From NCBI GenBank assembly GCA_023409755.1, contig JAEYRA010000062.1, positions 1 through 17,187 on the forward strand: a DNA stretch of 17,187 nt, given 5' to 3'. The notes beneath the pieces were generated by a model that saw only the letters and a program-made list of their open reading frames with translations, made no database searches and was not told the DNA's origin. This document shows, piece by piece, positions 7,457-14,016 of the stretch. The translations under genes and the position numbers were made by a program. Within the stretch, counting starts at the first letter, position 1. The number at the start of each line of letters is the position of its first letter. Source of the DNA: Bacillota bacterium (GTDB lineage: Bacteria; Bacillota; Clostridia; Christensenellales; UMGS416).

Positions 7457-7962
7457 TGGCCACGCTGCGCCCGGCCACCCGCGCCGATCTCACCGCCATC
7501 AACGACATTGTGAACCACTACATCCGGGAGACGACCGTCAACTGGAGCTGGAGCGAACGGCCCATGGCTGAGGCCGAGGCGTGGTTTGCTGGCCATGGCG
7601 GGCCGCGTTACCCCGTCTATGTGGTAGAGGAGGAGGGCGAGGTTGTGGCCTTCGGGTCCCTCTCGCCCATGCGGCCCAAGGATGGCTACTGGCCGGTGGC
7701 TGAGAACACCCTCTACGTCCGGCCGGACTGCCGGGGCAGGGGGTTGGGGCGGCTCCTGATGGAGCGGCTCATCGCCGACGGGCGGGCAGCGGGCCTCTGG
7801 GCCATCAGCGCGTGGATTACCGACGACAACGAGACCAGCATCCGCCTGCACCAAAAGCTGGGCTTCTACGAGAATGGCCGCCTCGTCCACATTGGGGAGA
7901 AGTTTGGCCAGCCGCTCTCGGTCGTCATTCTGCAACTCGATCTGCAAAAGGGGATGGAGTAA
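7456..7962 (+). CDS. GNAT N-acetyltransferase, PAT/MnaT-like
   Basis: A 168-residue acetyl-CoA-dependent acetyltransferase. Motif A is visible as YVRPDCRGRGLGRLLM (about 87-102), with the pyrophosphate-binding R-G-R-G-L-G. The C-terminal part NETSIRLHQKLGF (about 125-137) followed by GEKFG is characteristic of the phosphinothricin/methionine-derivative acetyltransferase branch (Pat, MnaT/YncA). Likely substrates are small amino-acid-like amines; herbicide resistance should not be assumed. ATG 7456 overlaps the trpS TGA; a GTG at 7453 is an equally close alternative. The overlap implies translational coupling to trpS and therefore T-box control. Confidence 0.88.
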   Translation: MATLRPATRADLTAINDIVNHYIRETTVNWSWSERPMAEAEAWFAGHGGPRYPVYVVEEEGEVVAFGSLSPMRPKDGYWPVAENTLYVRPDCRGRGLGRLLMERLIADGRAAGLWAISAWITDDNETSIRLHQKLGFYENGRLVHIGEKFGQPLSVVILQLDLQKGME

Positions 7963-7963
7963 C

Positions 7964-8479
7964 ATGGGAAAAGAATATGGCGCGGAGCTCATCGCCCGCG
8001 CCAAAGAGTTGGGTGCGGTCAACGCCGTTGCCTTTGACATCGGCGACATCGTCTTTGACCCGCGCACCATATTGAAATGCATGTTTGGCTGCAGTGATTG
8101 GGGCAAGGGGCACACCTGTCCCTCCCGGCCGGGCAGCCTCTCCATGGAGGAATACGAACGAGTACTCCGGCGGTATCGCTGGGGCGTCATTGTGCACGCC
8201 CACGACAAGCGTACCACCCAGAAGGTGAGCTTTGCGCTGGAGAGCAAGGCGTTCGTGGATGGCTATTACTTCGCCTTCTCCATGAGCGACTGCGCCCTGT
8301 GCAAGGAGTGCGCCGGCCTTGCTGACCAGCCCTGCCGTAACGTCAAACAGGCCCGGCCCGCTTTCCACAGCGTGGGCATCGATGTGTTTGCCACTGCACG
8401 GCATTTTGGTCTGCCCATTGACACGCTGGCTGACGATACCCAGGAGCAGAACTGGTACGCCGCCGTATTTGTGGAGTAA
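7964..8479 (+). CDS. DUF2284 predicted metal-binding protein
   Basis: A 171-residue cysteine-rich protein of the DUF2284 family. Two cysteine clusters are seen: C39-x3-C43 with C52 in CMFGCSDWGKGHTCPS, and C110-x2-C113-x2-C116 with C124 in SDCALCKECAGLADQPC. The second cluster resembles a ferredoxin-like iron-sulphur motif, so metal or Fe-S binding is likely. The family's biochemical role is not established. It starts one base after the stop of the acetyltransferase and shares its transcript. GGGGATGGAG just upstream serves as ribosome site. Its stop nearly abuts the convergent GDPD gene, with a single base between them. Confidence 0.9.
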   Translation: MGKEYGAELIARAKELGAVNAVAFDIGDIVFDPRTILKCMFGCSDWGKGHTCPSRPGSLSMEEYERVLRRYRWGVIVHAHDKRTTQKVSFALESKAFVDGYYFAFSMSDCALCKECAGLADQPCRNVKQARPAFHSVGIDVFATARHFGLPIDTLADDTQEQNWYAAVFVE

Positions 8480-8480
8480 A

Positions 8481-9206
8481 TCAGCCGAAGGATGCCAGCA
8501 GTTCCGCCGGGCAGTTGGTGATGAGCGCATCCACCCCCAGGGCCGCCAGCGCGTGGGCTGTTTCGGGGTCGTCCACCGTCCAGGGCCGCACCACAAGGCC
8601 GGCAGACTTGGCGTCGGCCATCGCCGCTTGGTCCACCGCGCGCCAGTAGGGGTGCAGGGCCGTCGCGCCGACCCGCTGGGCGTAGAAGCCCACGTCGTAG
8701 TAAATCTCTCCATACAGCAGAGCCGTCTGGGCGGCGGGCTGCAGAGATGTCACAATGGCCAGTGACCGGTGGTTAAAACTGGAGTAGTACACCTGGTCTG
8801 CCATGCCATAACGGGCGACCTCACCCAGAACGGCAGCCTCCAGCCCCGGGTAGTTGCGGTAACCATTTTTGAGCTCGATGTTGAGCGTGAGTTTTGTGGG
8901 TTGCAGCAGTTCCAGGAGCTCCCACAGCTCGGGGATCGGCGTACCCGCAAAGGCAGAGCCAAACCAGCTGCCGGCGTCCAGCTTCCGCAGCTCGGCTAGC
9001 GTCAGGTCGCCCACCTCGCCGTCAAAGCCAGTGGTGCGAAGCGTGTTTTCATCGTGGATGAGCACAATATGCCCGTCGCTTGTCAGGTGGGCATCGGTCT
9101 CAATGCCGTCGGCTCCTACTTCAACGGCCAGCCGGAAGGCCGGCATTGTGTTCTCGGGCGCGTCGGCGCTGGCCCCGCGGTGGGCTACGATCTGCGGTCT
9201 TATCAT
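8481..9206 (-). CDS. Glycerophosphodiester phosphodiesterase (cytoplasmic, UgpQ-like)
   Basis: A 241-residue GDPD-family enzyme, which hydrolyses glycerophosphodiesters to glycerol-3-phosphate and an alcohol. The catalytic pair H9-R10 lies in VAHRGAS, followed by PENT (17-20), the metal-binding GIETDAH (34-40) and HDE (51-53). NIELKNG and VRPWTVDDP near the C terminus are further family blocks. There is no signal peptide or membrane segment, so it is probably intracellular. GAGGTGAT a few bases before ATG 9206 supports the start. It is convergent with DUF2284 and divergent from the CE7 esterase; no terminator was seen at the 1-base convergent junction. Confidence 0.95.
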   Translation of the reverse strand: MIRPQIVAHRGASADAPENTMPAFRLAVEVGADGIETDAHLTSDGHIVLIHDENTLRTTGFDGEVGDLTLAELRKLDAGSWFGSAFAGTPIPELWELLELLQPTKLTLNIELKNGYRNYPGLEAAVLGEVARYGMADQVYYSSFNHRSLAIVTSLQPAAQTALLYGEIYYDVGFYAQRVGATALHPYWRAVDQAAMADAKSAGLVVRPWTVDDPETAHALAALGVDALITNCPAELLASFG

Positions 9207-9290
9207 TCATATCACCTCGCTCCATGTTTCGCCGCCAATCGGGTACTTCCTGCCGTTTCTGCTTTTTTGGCAGGGAAAGCGGTCGGAGTG

Positions 9291-9325
9291 CCGAATACCC
9301 GAATACAACAAAATCAACCCGAATC
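9291..9325 (+). repeat. Short tandem CCGAATAC repeat upstream of the esterase
   Basis: Two directly adjacent copies of CCGAATAC (9291-9298 and 9299-9306) and a third partial copy CCGAATC (9319-9325) overlap the leader of the esterase gene, just before its AGGAGG. They could be a regulator site or chance; no promoter can be assigned confidently in this 132-base divergent gap. Confidence 0.45.
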
Positions 9326-9338
9326 AGGAGGAACCCCC

Positions 9339-10298
9339 ATGCCCCTCATTGACATGCCACTGGAGCAACTGAAAACCTACACCGGCATCAGCCCCTGCCC
9401 GCCCGATATGGATGCCTTCTGGGACCGTGCCATCGCTGAGATGCACGCGCTGGACCCTCAGGTCGAGCTCATCCCTGCCGAGTTCCAGACCGCTTATGCC
9501 GAGTGCTTTGACCTGTATTTTTCCGGCGTGAATGGAGCTCGGGTGCACGCCAAGTACCTGCGGCCCCGCAATGCCACCGAGCCCCACCCTGCGGTCTGTA
9601 TGTTCCACGGTTACTCCGGTGATTGTGGCGACTGGATGGACAAGCTGGGCTATGTGGCCGCCGGTTACAGCGTGGCAGCTATGGACGTCCGTGGCCAGGG
9701 CGGAAAGTCGGAAGATGTGGGTGGTGTGCACGGCAACACCCTGCACGGCCACATCATCCGCGGGCTGGACGACGGCCCCGATAAACTTCTGTTCCGAGAC
9801 ATCTTCCTGGATACGGCGCAGATGGCCCGCATCGTCATGGCCATGCCGGAGGTGGACGCCAGCCGCGTGGGGGCCACCGGTGGTTCTCAGGGCGGGGCGC
9901 TCACGCTGGCCTGCGCCAGCCTCGAACCGGGCATCCAACGAGCCGCGCCGGTCTATCCGTTCCTGTGTGACTACCGCCGCGTGTGGGAGATGGACTTGGA
10001 TGTTCATGCCTATGAGGAGCTGCGCCAGTATTTCCGTCACTTTGACCCGCAGCACAAGCGGGAGGACGAAATCTTCATGACGCTGGGGTACATCGACCTG
10101 CAGCACCTGGCGAAGCGCATCGGCGGCGAAGTGCTGATGTTCACCGGCCTCATGGACAACATCTGCCCGCCGTCCACGCAATTTGCGGCCTATAACCGCA
10201 TCACCAGCACCAAGAAAATGGTGATCTACCCCGATTTCGGCCACGAGGGACTGCCCGAGAGCAATGACATCATCTTCCAGTTCATGATGGGGTTGTGA
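9339..10298 (+). CDS. Acetylxylan esterase / cephalosporin-C deacetylase (CE7 family)
   Basis: A 319-residue alpha/beta hydrolase of carbohydrate esterase family 7, removing acetyl groups from xylo-oligosaccharides and similar acetylated substrates. The family hallmarks are all present: the oxyanion-region motif DVRGQGGKS (RGQ about 118-120), the nucleophile elbow GGSQGG with S183, the acid D273 in GLMDNICPPST and the catalytic histidine H302 in FGHEG. Length matches CE7 enzymes (about 320), which usually form hexamers. No signal peptide is present, consistent with cytoplasmic deacetylation of imported oligosaccharides. The ATG at 9339 has AGGAGGAA about 6 bases upstream. Confidence 0.95.
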   Translation: MPLIDMPLEQLKTYTGISPCPPDMDAFWDRAIAEMHALDPQVELIPAEFQTAYAECFDLYFSGVNGARVHAKYLRPRNATEPHPAVCMFHGYSGDCGDWMDKLGYVAAGYSVAAMDVRGQGGKSEDVGGVHGNTLHGHIIRGLDDGPDKLLFRDIFLDTAQMARIVMAMPEVDASRVGATGGSQGGALTLACASLEPGIQRAAPVYPFLCDYRRVWEMDLDVHAYEELRQYFRHFDPQHKREDEIFMTLGYIDLQHLAKRIGGEVLMFTGLMDNICPPSTQFAAYNRITSTKKMVIYPDFGHEGLPESNDIIFQFMMGL

Positions 10299-10345
10299 AG
10301 GATTCGCAACCCACACGGTAAGGAAGAATCCTCCCATTTGTGAAT

Positions 10346-10398
10346 AAATCCCTTCCATGGCGTAACACTAGAAGCACCGGAACGCATGGGAGGGATTT
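10346..10398 (+). promoter_or_regulatory. Long hairpin masking the dacA ribosome site
   Basis: Arms AAATCCCTTCCATG (10346-10359) and CATGGGAGGGATTT (10385-10398) pair over 14 positions with one G-U, closing a 25-base loop. The 3' arm contains GGGAGGG, the dacA ribosome site, and is followed by TT and then the ATG at 10402. The structure could reduce translation or act as a terminator-like attenuator with its short T-run. Confidence 0.65.
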
Positions 10399-10401
10399 TT
10401 C

Positions 10402-11700
10402 ATGTTTAAGAAATTCGCAGTTGGGCTGCTTGCGGCGCTGGTGCTTTTGATCCCGATGGGCGTTGCCCTGGCCGCCCCGGGGACAGCAACTACCAGTCCA
10501 ATGGTTACTGCCACGCCCACCGCCACGGCTAAGGCTGCGGCCGCCACCGGTGTCGCGGCTTCCGCCACACCCGCTGCCAGCGCGGGCACGGTGCAGCAGG
10601 CCGCCGCCACAGCCCCCGCCAACACCGCCGACAGTTTCAACTTCAACTGCAAAGCCGCCCTGCTTTTGGACGCCGACACCGGCACAGTGCTCTATGAAAA
10701 GAATGCCGACGAAAAGCTGCCGGTTGCCAGTGTCACCAAAGTCATGACGCTGCTTTTGGCCTTTGAAGCGCTGGACCAGGGTAAGTTCGCACTGGACGAC
10801 CAGATCGTTGTGAGCAGCAACGCCGCCGGCATGGGCGGTTCCCAGGCACTGTTGGATGCCAATGGCAAATACAAGGCTGGCGACCTTTTGAAGACCATCA
10901 TCGTTGCCTCAGCCAACGATTCGTCGGTTGCCATGGCGGAGCTCATCAGCGGGTCGGAATCGCTTTTTGTGGAAGCGATGAATGCGCGCGCCGCTGAGCT
11001 TGGCATGGTCAACACCCATTTTGTCAACTGCACAGGCCTGCCGGCAGAGGGGCAGTACACCACCGCCCGGGACGTTGCCCTCATGTCGCGGCAGCTCATC
11101 AAACACCCCCTGTTCTTCCAGTACAGCAAGGTGTGGATGTTTGATCTGCAGCATGCCAATGGGCGTATCACACAGCTGAGCAACACCAATAAGCTGACAC
11201 GATTCTACGACGGGTGCGACGGCATCAAGACCGGAAGCACCGATGAGGCTGGCTATTGCCTGAGCTCCAGTGCCAAGCGCGGAGATACCCGCTTCCAGGC
11301 CGTGGTGCTGGGCGCCAATACCAGCCAGGAGCGCAACACCTACGTCACAAAGCTTTTCGACTATGCGTTTGCCACCTATAAGTCGGTAGCGCTGTACGCC
11401 GCCGGTGATGTGGTGCAGTCCGGCATCCGGGTGTGGGGCGGCCAGCTCACCACCATGAACGCTGTGACAAATGAGCGCGTCAGCGCCCTTGTCAAGAAGG
11501 GCGAGGAGGGCAAGGTCGACAAGAACATAGAGATCTACCAGCCGGTGAACGCCCCAGTGGAGAAGGGCGAGCAAATCGGCATCCTACGGGTGTACAAGGA
11601 TGGCCAACTGGTGGATGAATACCCGCTGCTGGCTGACCGGGATGTGCTGGAGGCCGGCTTCTGGACCAACATCACCAAGATACTCGATACACTTAAGTAG
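10402..11700 (+). CDS. dacA: D-alanyl-D-alanine carboxypeptidase (DacA/PBP5 type)
   Basis: A 432-residue secreted penicillin-binding protein that trims the terminal D-Ala of peptidoglycan stem peptides. A signal peptide with basic start and hydrophobic core (MFKKFAVGLLAALVLLIPMG) ends near VALA-AP at residue 25. An unusual Ala/Thr/Pro-rich linker fills residues 26-77. The peptidase S11 domain has SVTK with nucleophile S110 and K113, SAN (170-172) and KTGS (276-279). A PBP5 C-terminal domain follows, and the last residues (AGFWTNITKILDTLK) could form the amphipathic membrane anchor. The ATG follows GGGAGGG by several bases, inside a hairpin. An intrinsic terminator lies about 80 bases after the stop. 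Confidence 0.96.
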   Translation: MFKKFAVGLLAALVLLIPMGVALAAPGTATTSPMVTATPTATAKAAAATGVAASATPAASAGTVQQAAATAPANTADSFNFNCKAALLLDADTGTVLYEKNADEKLPVASVTKVMTLLLAFEALDQGKFALDDQIVVSSNAAGMGGSQALLDANGKYKAGDLLKTIIVASANDSSVAMAELISGSESLFVEAMNARAAELGMVNTHFVNCTGLPAEGQYTTARDVALMSRQLIKHPLFFQYSKVWMFDLQHANGRITQLSNTNKLTRFYDGCDGIKTGSTDEAGYCLSSSAKRGDTRFQAVVLGANTSQERNTYVTKLFDYAFATYKSVALYAAGDVVQSGIRVWGGQLTTMNAVTNERVSALVKKGEEGKVDKNIEIYQPVNAPVEKGEQIGILRVYKDGQLVDEYPLLADRDVLEAGFWTNITKILDTLK

Positions 11701-11990
11701 CTTCGCTTGCGCTCCGCTTTCGCGTCGGCCGCCGGTGGCGACCGCCGCGAGTGGGGAGTGCTCGTCAGGAAGTGTGATTTGCCCCGCGACGTATACGCCG
11801 CCGCGGGGCTTTTGGTTGCGTTGGTCGTGCGGGGCTTCTACGGAGAGACGTCGCTCACGCGGGAGGAGTGAGTGCCACGGGCGTAACGTAGATTGCCGCG
11901 GCGGGGTGAACCCGCTCGCGACTGCGGGGTTTGGCACACGCCCTATGGGAGCCATGTTGGGGTTTCAAGGGAAGGACCCCCCTTGGCTGT
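11701..11990 (+). repeat. Tandem intergenic element, copy A (~288 bp)
   Basis: The first of two diverged copies, beginning directly after the dacA stop. Shared blocks with copy B include GCGAC-GCCGCGAG (from 11738), TTTGCCCC (from 11778), GTGCCACGGGCG (from 11872), GAACCCGCTCGCG and the nearly unbroken block 11943-11971. Offsets between copies are 285-296 bases. Hairpins seen: GTCG/CGAC around 11724-11742, GCCCCGCG/CGCGGGGC (11781-11809), GCGGG-GTGAA-CCCGC near 11902-11916, and CAAGGG/CCCTTG around 11967-11986. No credible coding frame covers it. Confidence 0.85.
11781..11813 (+). terminator. Probable dacA terminator inside element copy A
   Basis: Perfect 8-bp GC stem GCCCCGCG / CGCGGGGC with a 13-base loop followed by TTTT. 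It lies about 80 bases after the dacA stop. The same hairpin position in copy B lacks a T-run, so only copy A looks like a terminator. Confidence 0.7.
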
Positions 11991-12290
11991 TTTGCGCTTC
12001 GCATTCGCTGTTGCCGCCCGCAGCGACAGCCGCGAGCAGGAGAACTCGGCAGGAATGAAGTTTTGCCCCTTGGTGCACAGGTCGCCAGGGGGCTTCGCTA
12101 TATTCCTGGTCATACGGGGTTTTTACGTGGGAGACGCCGCCGCGGCGGGGAGAAAATATGTGCCACGGGCGGAGGAGCAGAGTACCACGGCGGGATGAAC
12201 CCGCTCGCGGCTGCAAGGGTTGCGCACGCTCTATGGGAGCCATGTTGGGGTTTCAAGGGGGCGAAGTCCCTTGGTGGCTTTTCTCGTTTC
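11991..12290 (+). repeat. Tandem intergenic element, copy B (~288 bp)
   Basis: The second copy, ending just before the Fe-S gene. It aligns with copy A along its length; the best block is 12231-12259 (CTATGGGAGCC... through GGGTTTCAAGGG). Matching hairpins are GCTGTTGC/GCGACAGC (about 12007-12029, one G-U), GCCCCTTGG/CCAGGGGGC (12065-12073 with 12085-12093), GCGGG-ATGAA-CCCGC near 12190-12204, and CAAGGG/CCCTTG around 12255-12274. The second hairpin uses different bases from copy A yet still pairs. On the minus strand both copies open a frame starting MAPI, which I regard as non-coding. Confidence 0.85.
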
Positions 12291-12297
12291 CCTTCCC

Positions 12298-12962
12298 TCA
12301 ATGTTCCTCGATGTACCGACCCAGCGCAGCATGGTATTCTTCCAACCCCTGTGGTAGGGGCATCGTGGCCTTGCACAGCACCAAGTCTGTCAGGTGATGA
12401 GGCGTCTTGCCGCCGGTCGCCATGGACTGGGTGCAGGACACGCAGTAGACGACCACATCCTGGCAGGGCATCTGGGCGGCGCGTTTTCGCTGCAGGTCCA
12501 TCACGCGTTGGCGGGGAGCGTGGGGTAGAAATTGTCACCGCAGCAGATGGAGCGGGTGCCGTTGGCGGGTGCTTCCACGATCTCCACATTCATCTTGCGC
12601 AGGAGGCTACTCACCGCCGCGTGTACCTGGGGCTTGGGGCGAAAGGAGCATGGGTCCTGCACCGAGACCGTTAGCCCCGCGTGGTTGGGCAGGGGGAGCT
12701 GGCCGATACTGTCCAGTACCTCCCACAGGGTGATGGTCGCAATGCCCGGGTACAGGCTGCGGAACCGCCGGTCGCAGCCGGCACAGCTGTTGATAATGAC
12801 CGAACCGGCGGGCAACTTTGGGTCGTGGTGGCAGCAGATGTCGTGGGGTCGCACCTTACCGTACCACCGGCGCAGTAGGTTGAGGAGACCATCGGCAGCC
12901 TCGGGTTCGGCCATGGCCAGGGCACAGCCGGGGTTGAAGTAACAGTTGTTCGTCGATGCCAT
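12298..12962 (-). pseudogene. HdrB-like CCG-domain Fe-S protein, apparently frameshifted
   Basis: A two-CCG-domain protein like heterodisulfide reductase subunit B or glycolate-oxidase iron-sulphur subunits. From ATG 12962 the first frame gives CYFNPGCAL, CCHHDP, INSCAGCDRRF (first CCG domain) and then VQDPCSFR and SICCGDNFYP (start of the second). It stops at 12501. The -1 frame continues with RVMDLQRKRAAQMP, VVYCVSCTQSM and ends at 12298, supplying the last CxxC of the second domain. The break lies in the G-runs at 12513-12516 or 12522-12525. The start is uncertain: ATG 12962 has no ribosome site, and an ATG overlapping the ogt stop (about 12995) opens another frame. Electron-transfer or disulfide-reductase function is inferred from family only. 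Confidence 0.75.
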
Positions 12963-12992
12963 CCAGGGGCATGCTGGGGAGGAGAAGCCCGC

Positions 12993-13472
12993 TCATACCT
13001 CGTCTTCCTGCTGCGCAGGGTGGCTGTGTTCCAACTCCAGCAGCGCTTGCTTCATGGCGAGCCCGCCGGCGTAACCGGTGAGACTGCCGTCCGCCCCCAC
13101 GACCCGGTGGCAGGGTACCACAATCATCAGGGGGTTGCGGTGGTTGGCCATGCCCACGGCGCGGGTGGCCCTGGGTTTGCCCACCATTTCGGCAATCTGT
13201 TTGTAGGTACGGGTTTGGCCGTAGGGAATCTGGCAGAGGGCTTGCCACACCTTCCGTTGGAAGGCAGTGCCGCGCCGCTCACAGGGGAAGTCAAACACTC
13301 TGCGTGTGCCGGCGAAATACTCCCGGAGCTGCCGCGCAGCTTCATCCGTCAGGGCTGTAGGCTCGTGGGCGGCGCATTCCCGCACCACCCAATTGAGGCT
13401 CACGACCATCGTGTCATCGTAGCCAATCTCCAAACGCCCAAAATCAAAGTCATAGCAGGCGTATCTAATCAT
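12993..13472 (-). CDS. ogt: Methylated-DNA--protein-cysteine methyltransferase (Ogt/AdaB)
   Basis: A 159-residue suicide repair protein that transfers methyl groups from O6-methylguanine and O4-methylthymine onto its own cysteine. The active site is IVVPCHRVVG with C121. The winged-helix part is seen in FQRKVWQALCQIPYGQTRTY and the arginine finger region in RATRAVGMANHRNP. ATG 13472 is preferred over an upstream in-frame start because AAAGGAG lies 7 bases before it and the family N terminus begins there. It overlaps the end of adaA by 8 bases, as in Bacillus adaA-adaB operons. The C terminus ends in an acidic tail, and its stop overlaps an ATG in the direction of the Fe-S gene. Confidence 0.97.
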   Translation of the reverse strand: MIRYACYDFDFGRLEIGYDDTMVVSLNWVVRECAAHEPTALTDEAARQLREYFAGTRRVFDFPCERRGTAFQRKVWQALCQIPYGQTRTYKQIAEMVGKPRATRAVGMANHRNPLMIVVPCHRVVGADGSLTGYAGGLAMKQALLELEHSHPAQQEDEV

Positions 13473-14016
13473 GGCGGTGCTCCTTTCGGTAGGCGGCGGG
13501 GGAGAGACCCGTCCCGTTGCGGAAGAATCGGTAGAAGGACGACAGGCCGGCGAAGCCCACCCGGTCGGCAACGCTGACGATGGGCTCGTCGGTTCCTCGT
13601 AGCAGCCGTTTGGCTTCGGTCAGCCGCAGATTCCCGGCGTATTGGGCCGGGGTCATGCCGTATGTCTGGTGGAATAACTCATCCAACCGGCGAGGGGACA
13701 CGCCCAGGCGTTTTAACGCAGTCTGCAACTCATTCCGGTTTCGGTACGAAGCATCCATCACAGCCTTGGCCTGTTCGGCAAGTGCTTGGGCTGGCGCTGG
13801 TCCGGCCAGGTCGCTGCGGCACCGCTTGCAGGGCCGGAACCCCGCAGCCAGTGCTTCCTCCGCCGTGTCAAAGTAGAGGACGTTGCCGGGTTTGGGCGGC
13901 CGGGAACGGCAGGAGGGCCGGCAGAAGATGCCGGTGGAGCGCACCGCGTAGAAGAACACGCCGTCAAAGGTTGCGTCGTTGGCGCACACCGCCTTCCATC
14001 GTTCCTCCTGTGTCAT
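13465..14016 (-). CDS. adaA: AdaA: methylphosphotriester-DNA sensor fused to an AraC-type DNA-binding domain
   Basis: A 183-residue regulator. The N-terminal Ada zinc domain contains the four ligands C32, C36, C63 and C66 (FCRPSC and FRPCKRC), spaced as C38/C42/C69/C72 of E. coli Ada. C32 would be the methyl acceptor from DNA phosphotriesters. The C-terminal half is an AraC helix-turn-helix pair, with NELQTALKRLGVSPRRLDELF and IVSVADRVGFAGLSSFYRFF. Methylation should turn the protein into an activator of the repair operon. AAGGAG lies 5 bases before ATG 14016, whose ATGA overlaps the alkA stop. The methyltransferase domain is a separate gene downstream (ogt), the Bacillus arrangement. Confidence 0.96.
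   Translation of the reverse strand: MTQEERWKAVCANDATFDGVFFYAVRSTGIFCRPSCRSRPPKPGNVLYFDTAEEALAAGFRPCKRCRSDLAGPAPAQALAEQAKAVMDASYRNRNELQTALKRLGVSPRRLDELFHQTYGMTPAQYAGNLRLTEAKRLLRGTDEPIVSVADRVGFAGLSSFYRFFRNGTGLSPAAYRKEHRHD

Noticed and set aside
10299..10332. Terminator after the CE7 esterase gene
   Set aside because: AGGATTC/GAATCCT can pair, but the loop is 20 bases and no T-run follows, so I do not call it a terminator.
11965..12243. Minus-strand frames beginning MAPI in both element copies
   Set aside because: The two translations diverge quickly and share the start only because the DNA block is duplicated; no ribosome site. Structure conservation explains the similarity better.
11901..12260. 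CRISPR array or group II intron in the repeat region
   Set aside because: Only two long copies without spacers of uniform size, and no domain V/VI-like GAGCCGTATG-type motif or reverse transcriptase was found.
11931..12674. 247-residue plus-strand frame through the tandem elements
   Set aside because: It crosses the repeat copies and then runs antisense to the Fe-S gene. Composition is unlike a protein and no start signal is present.
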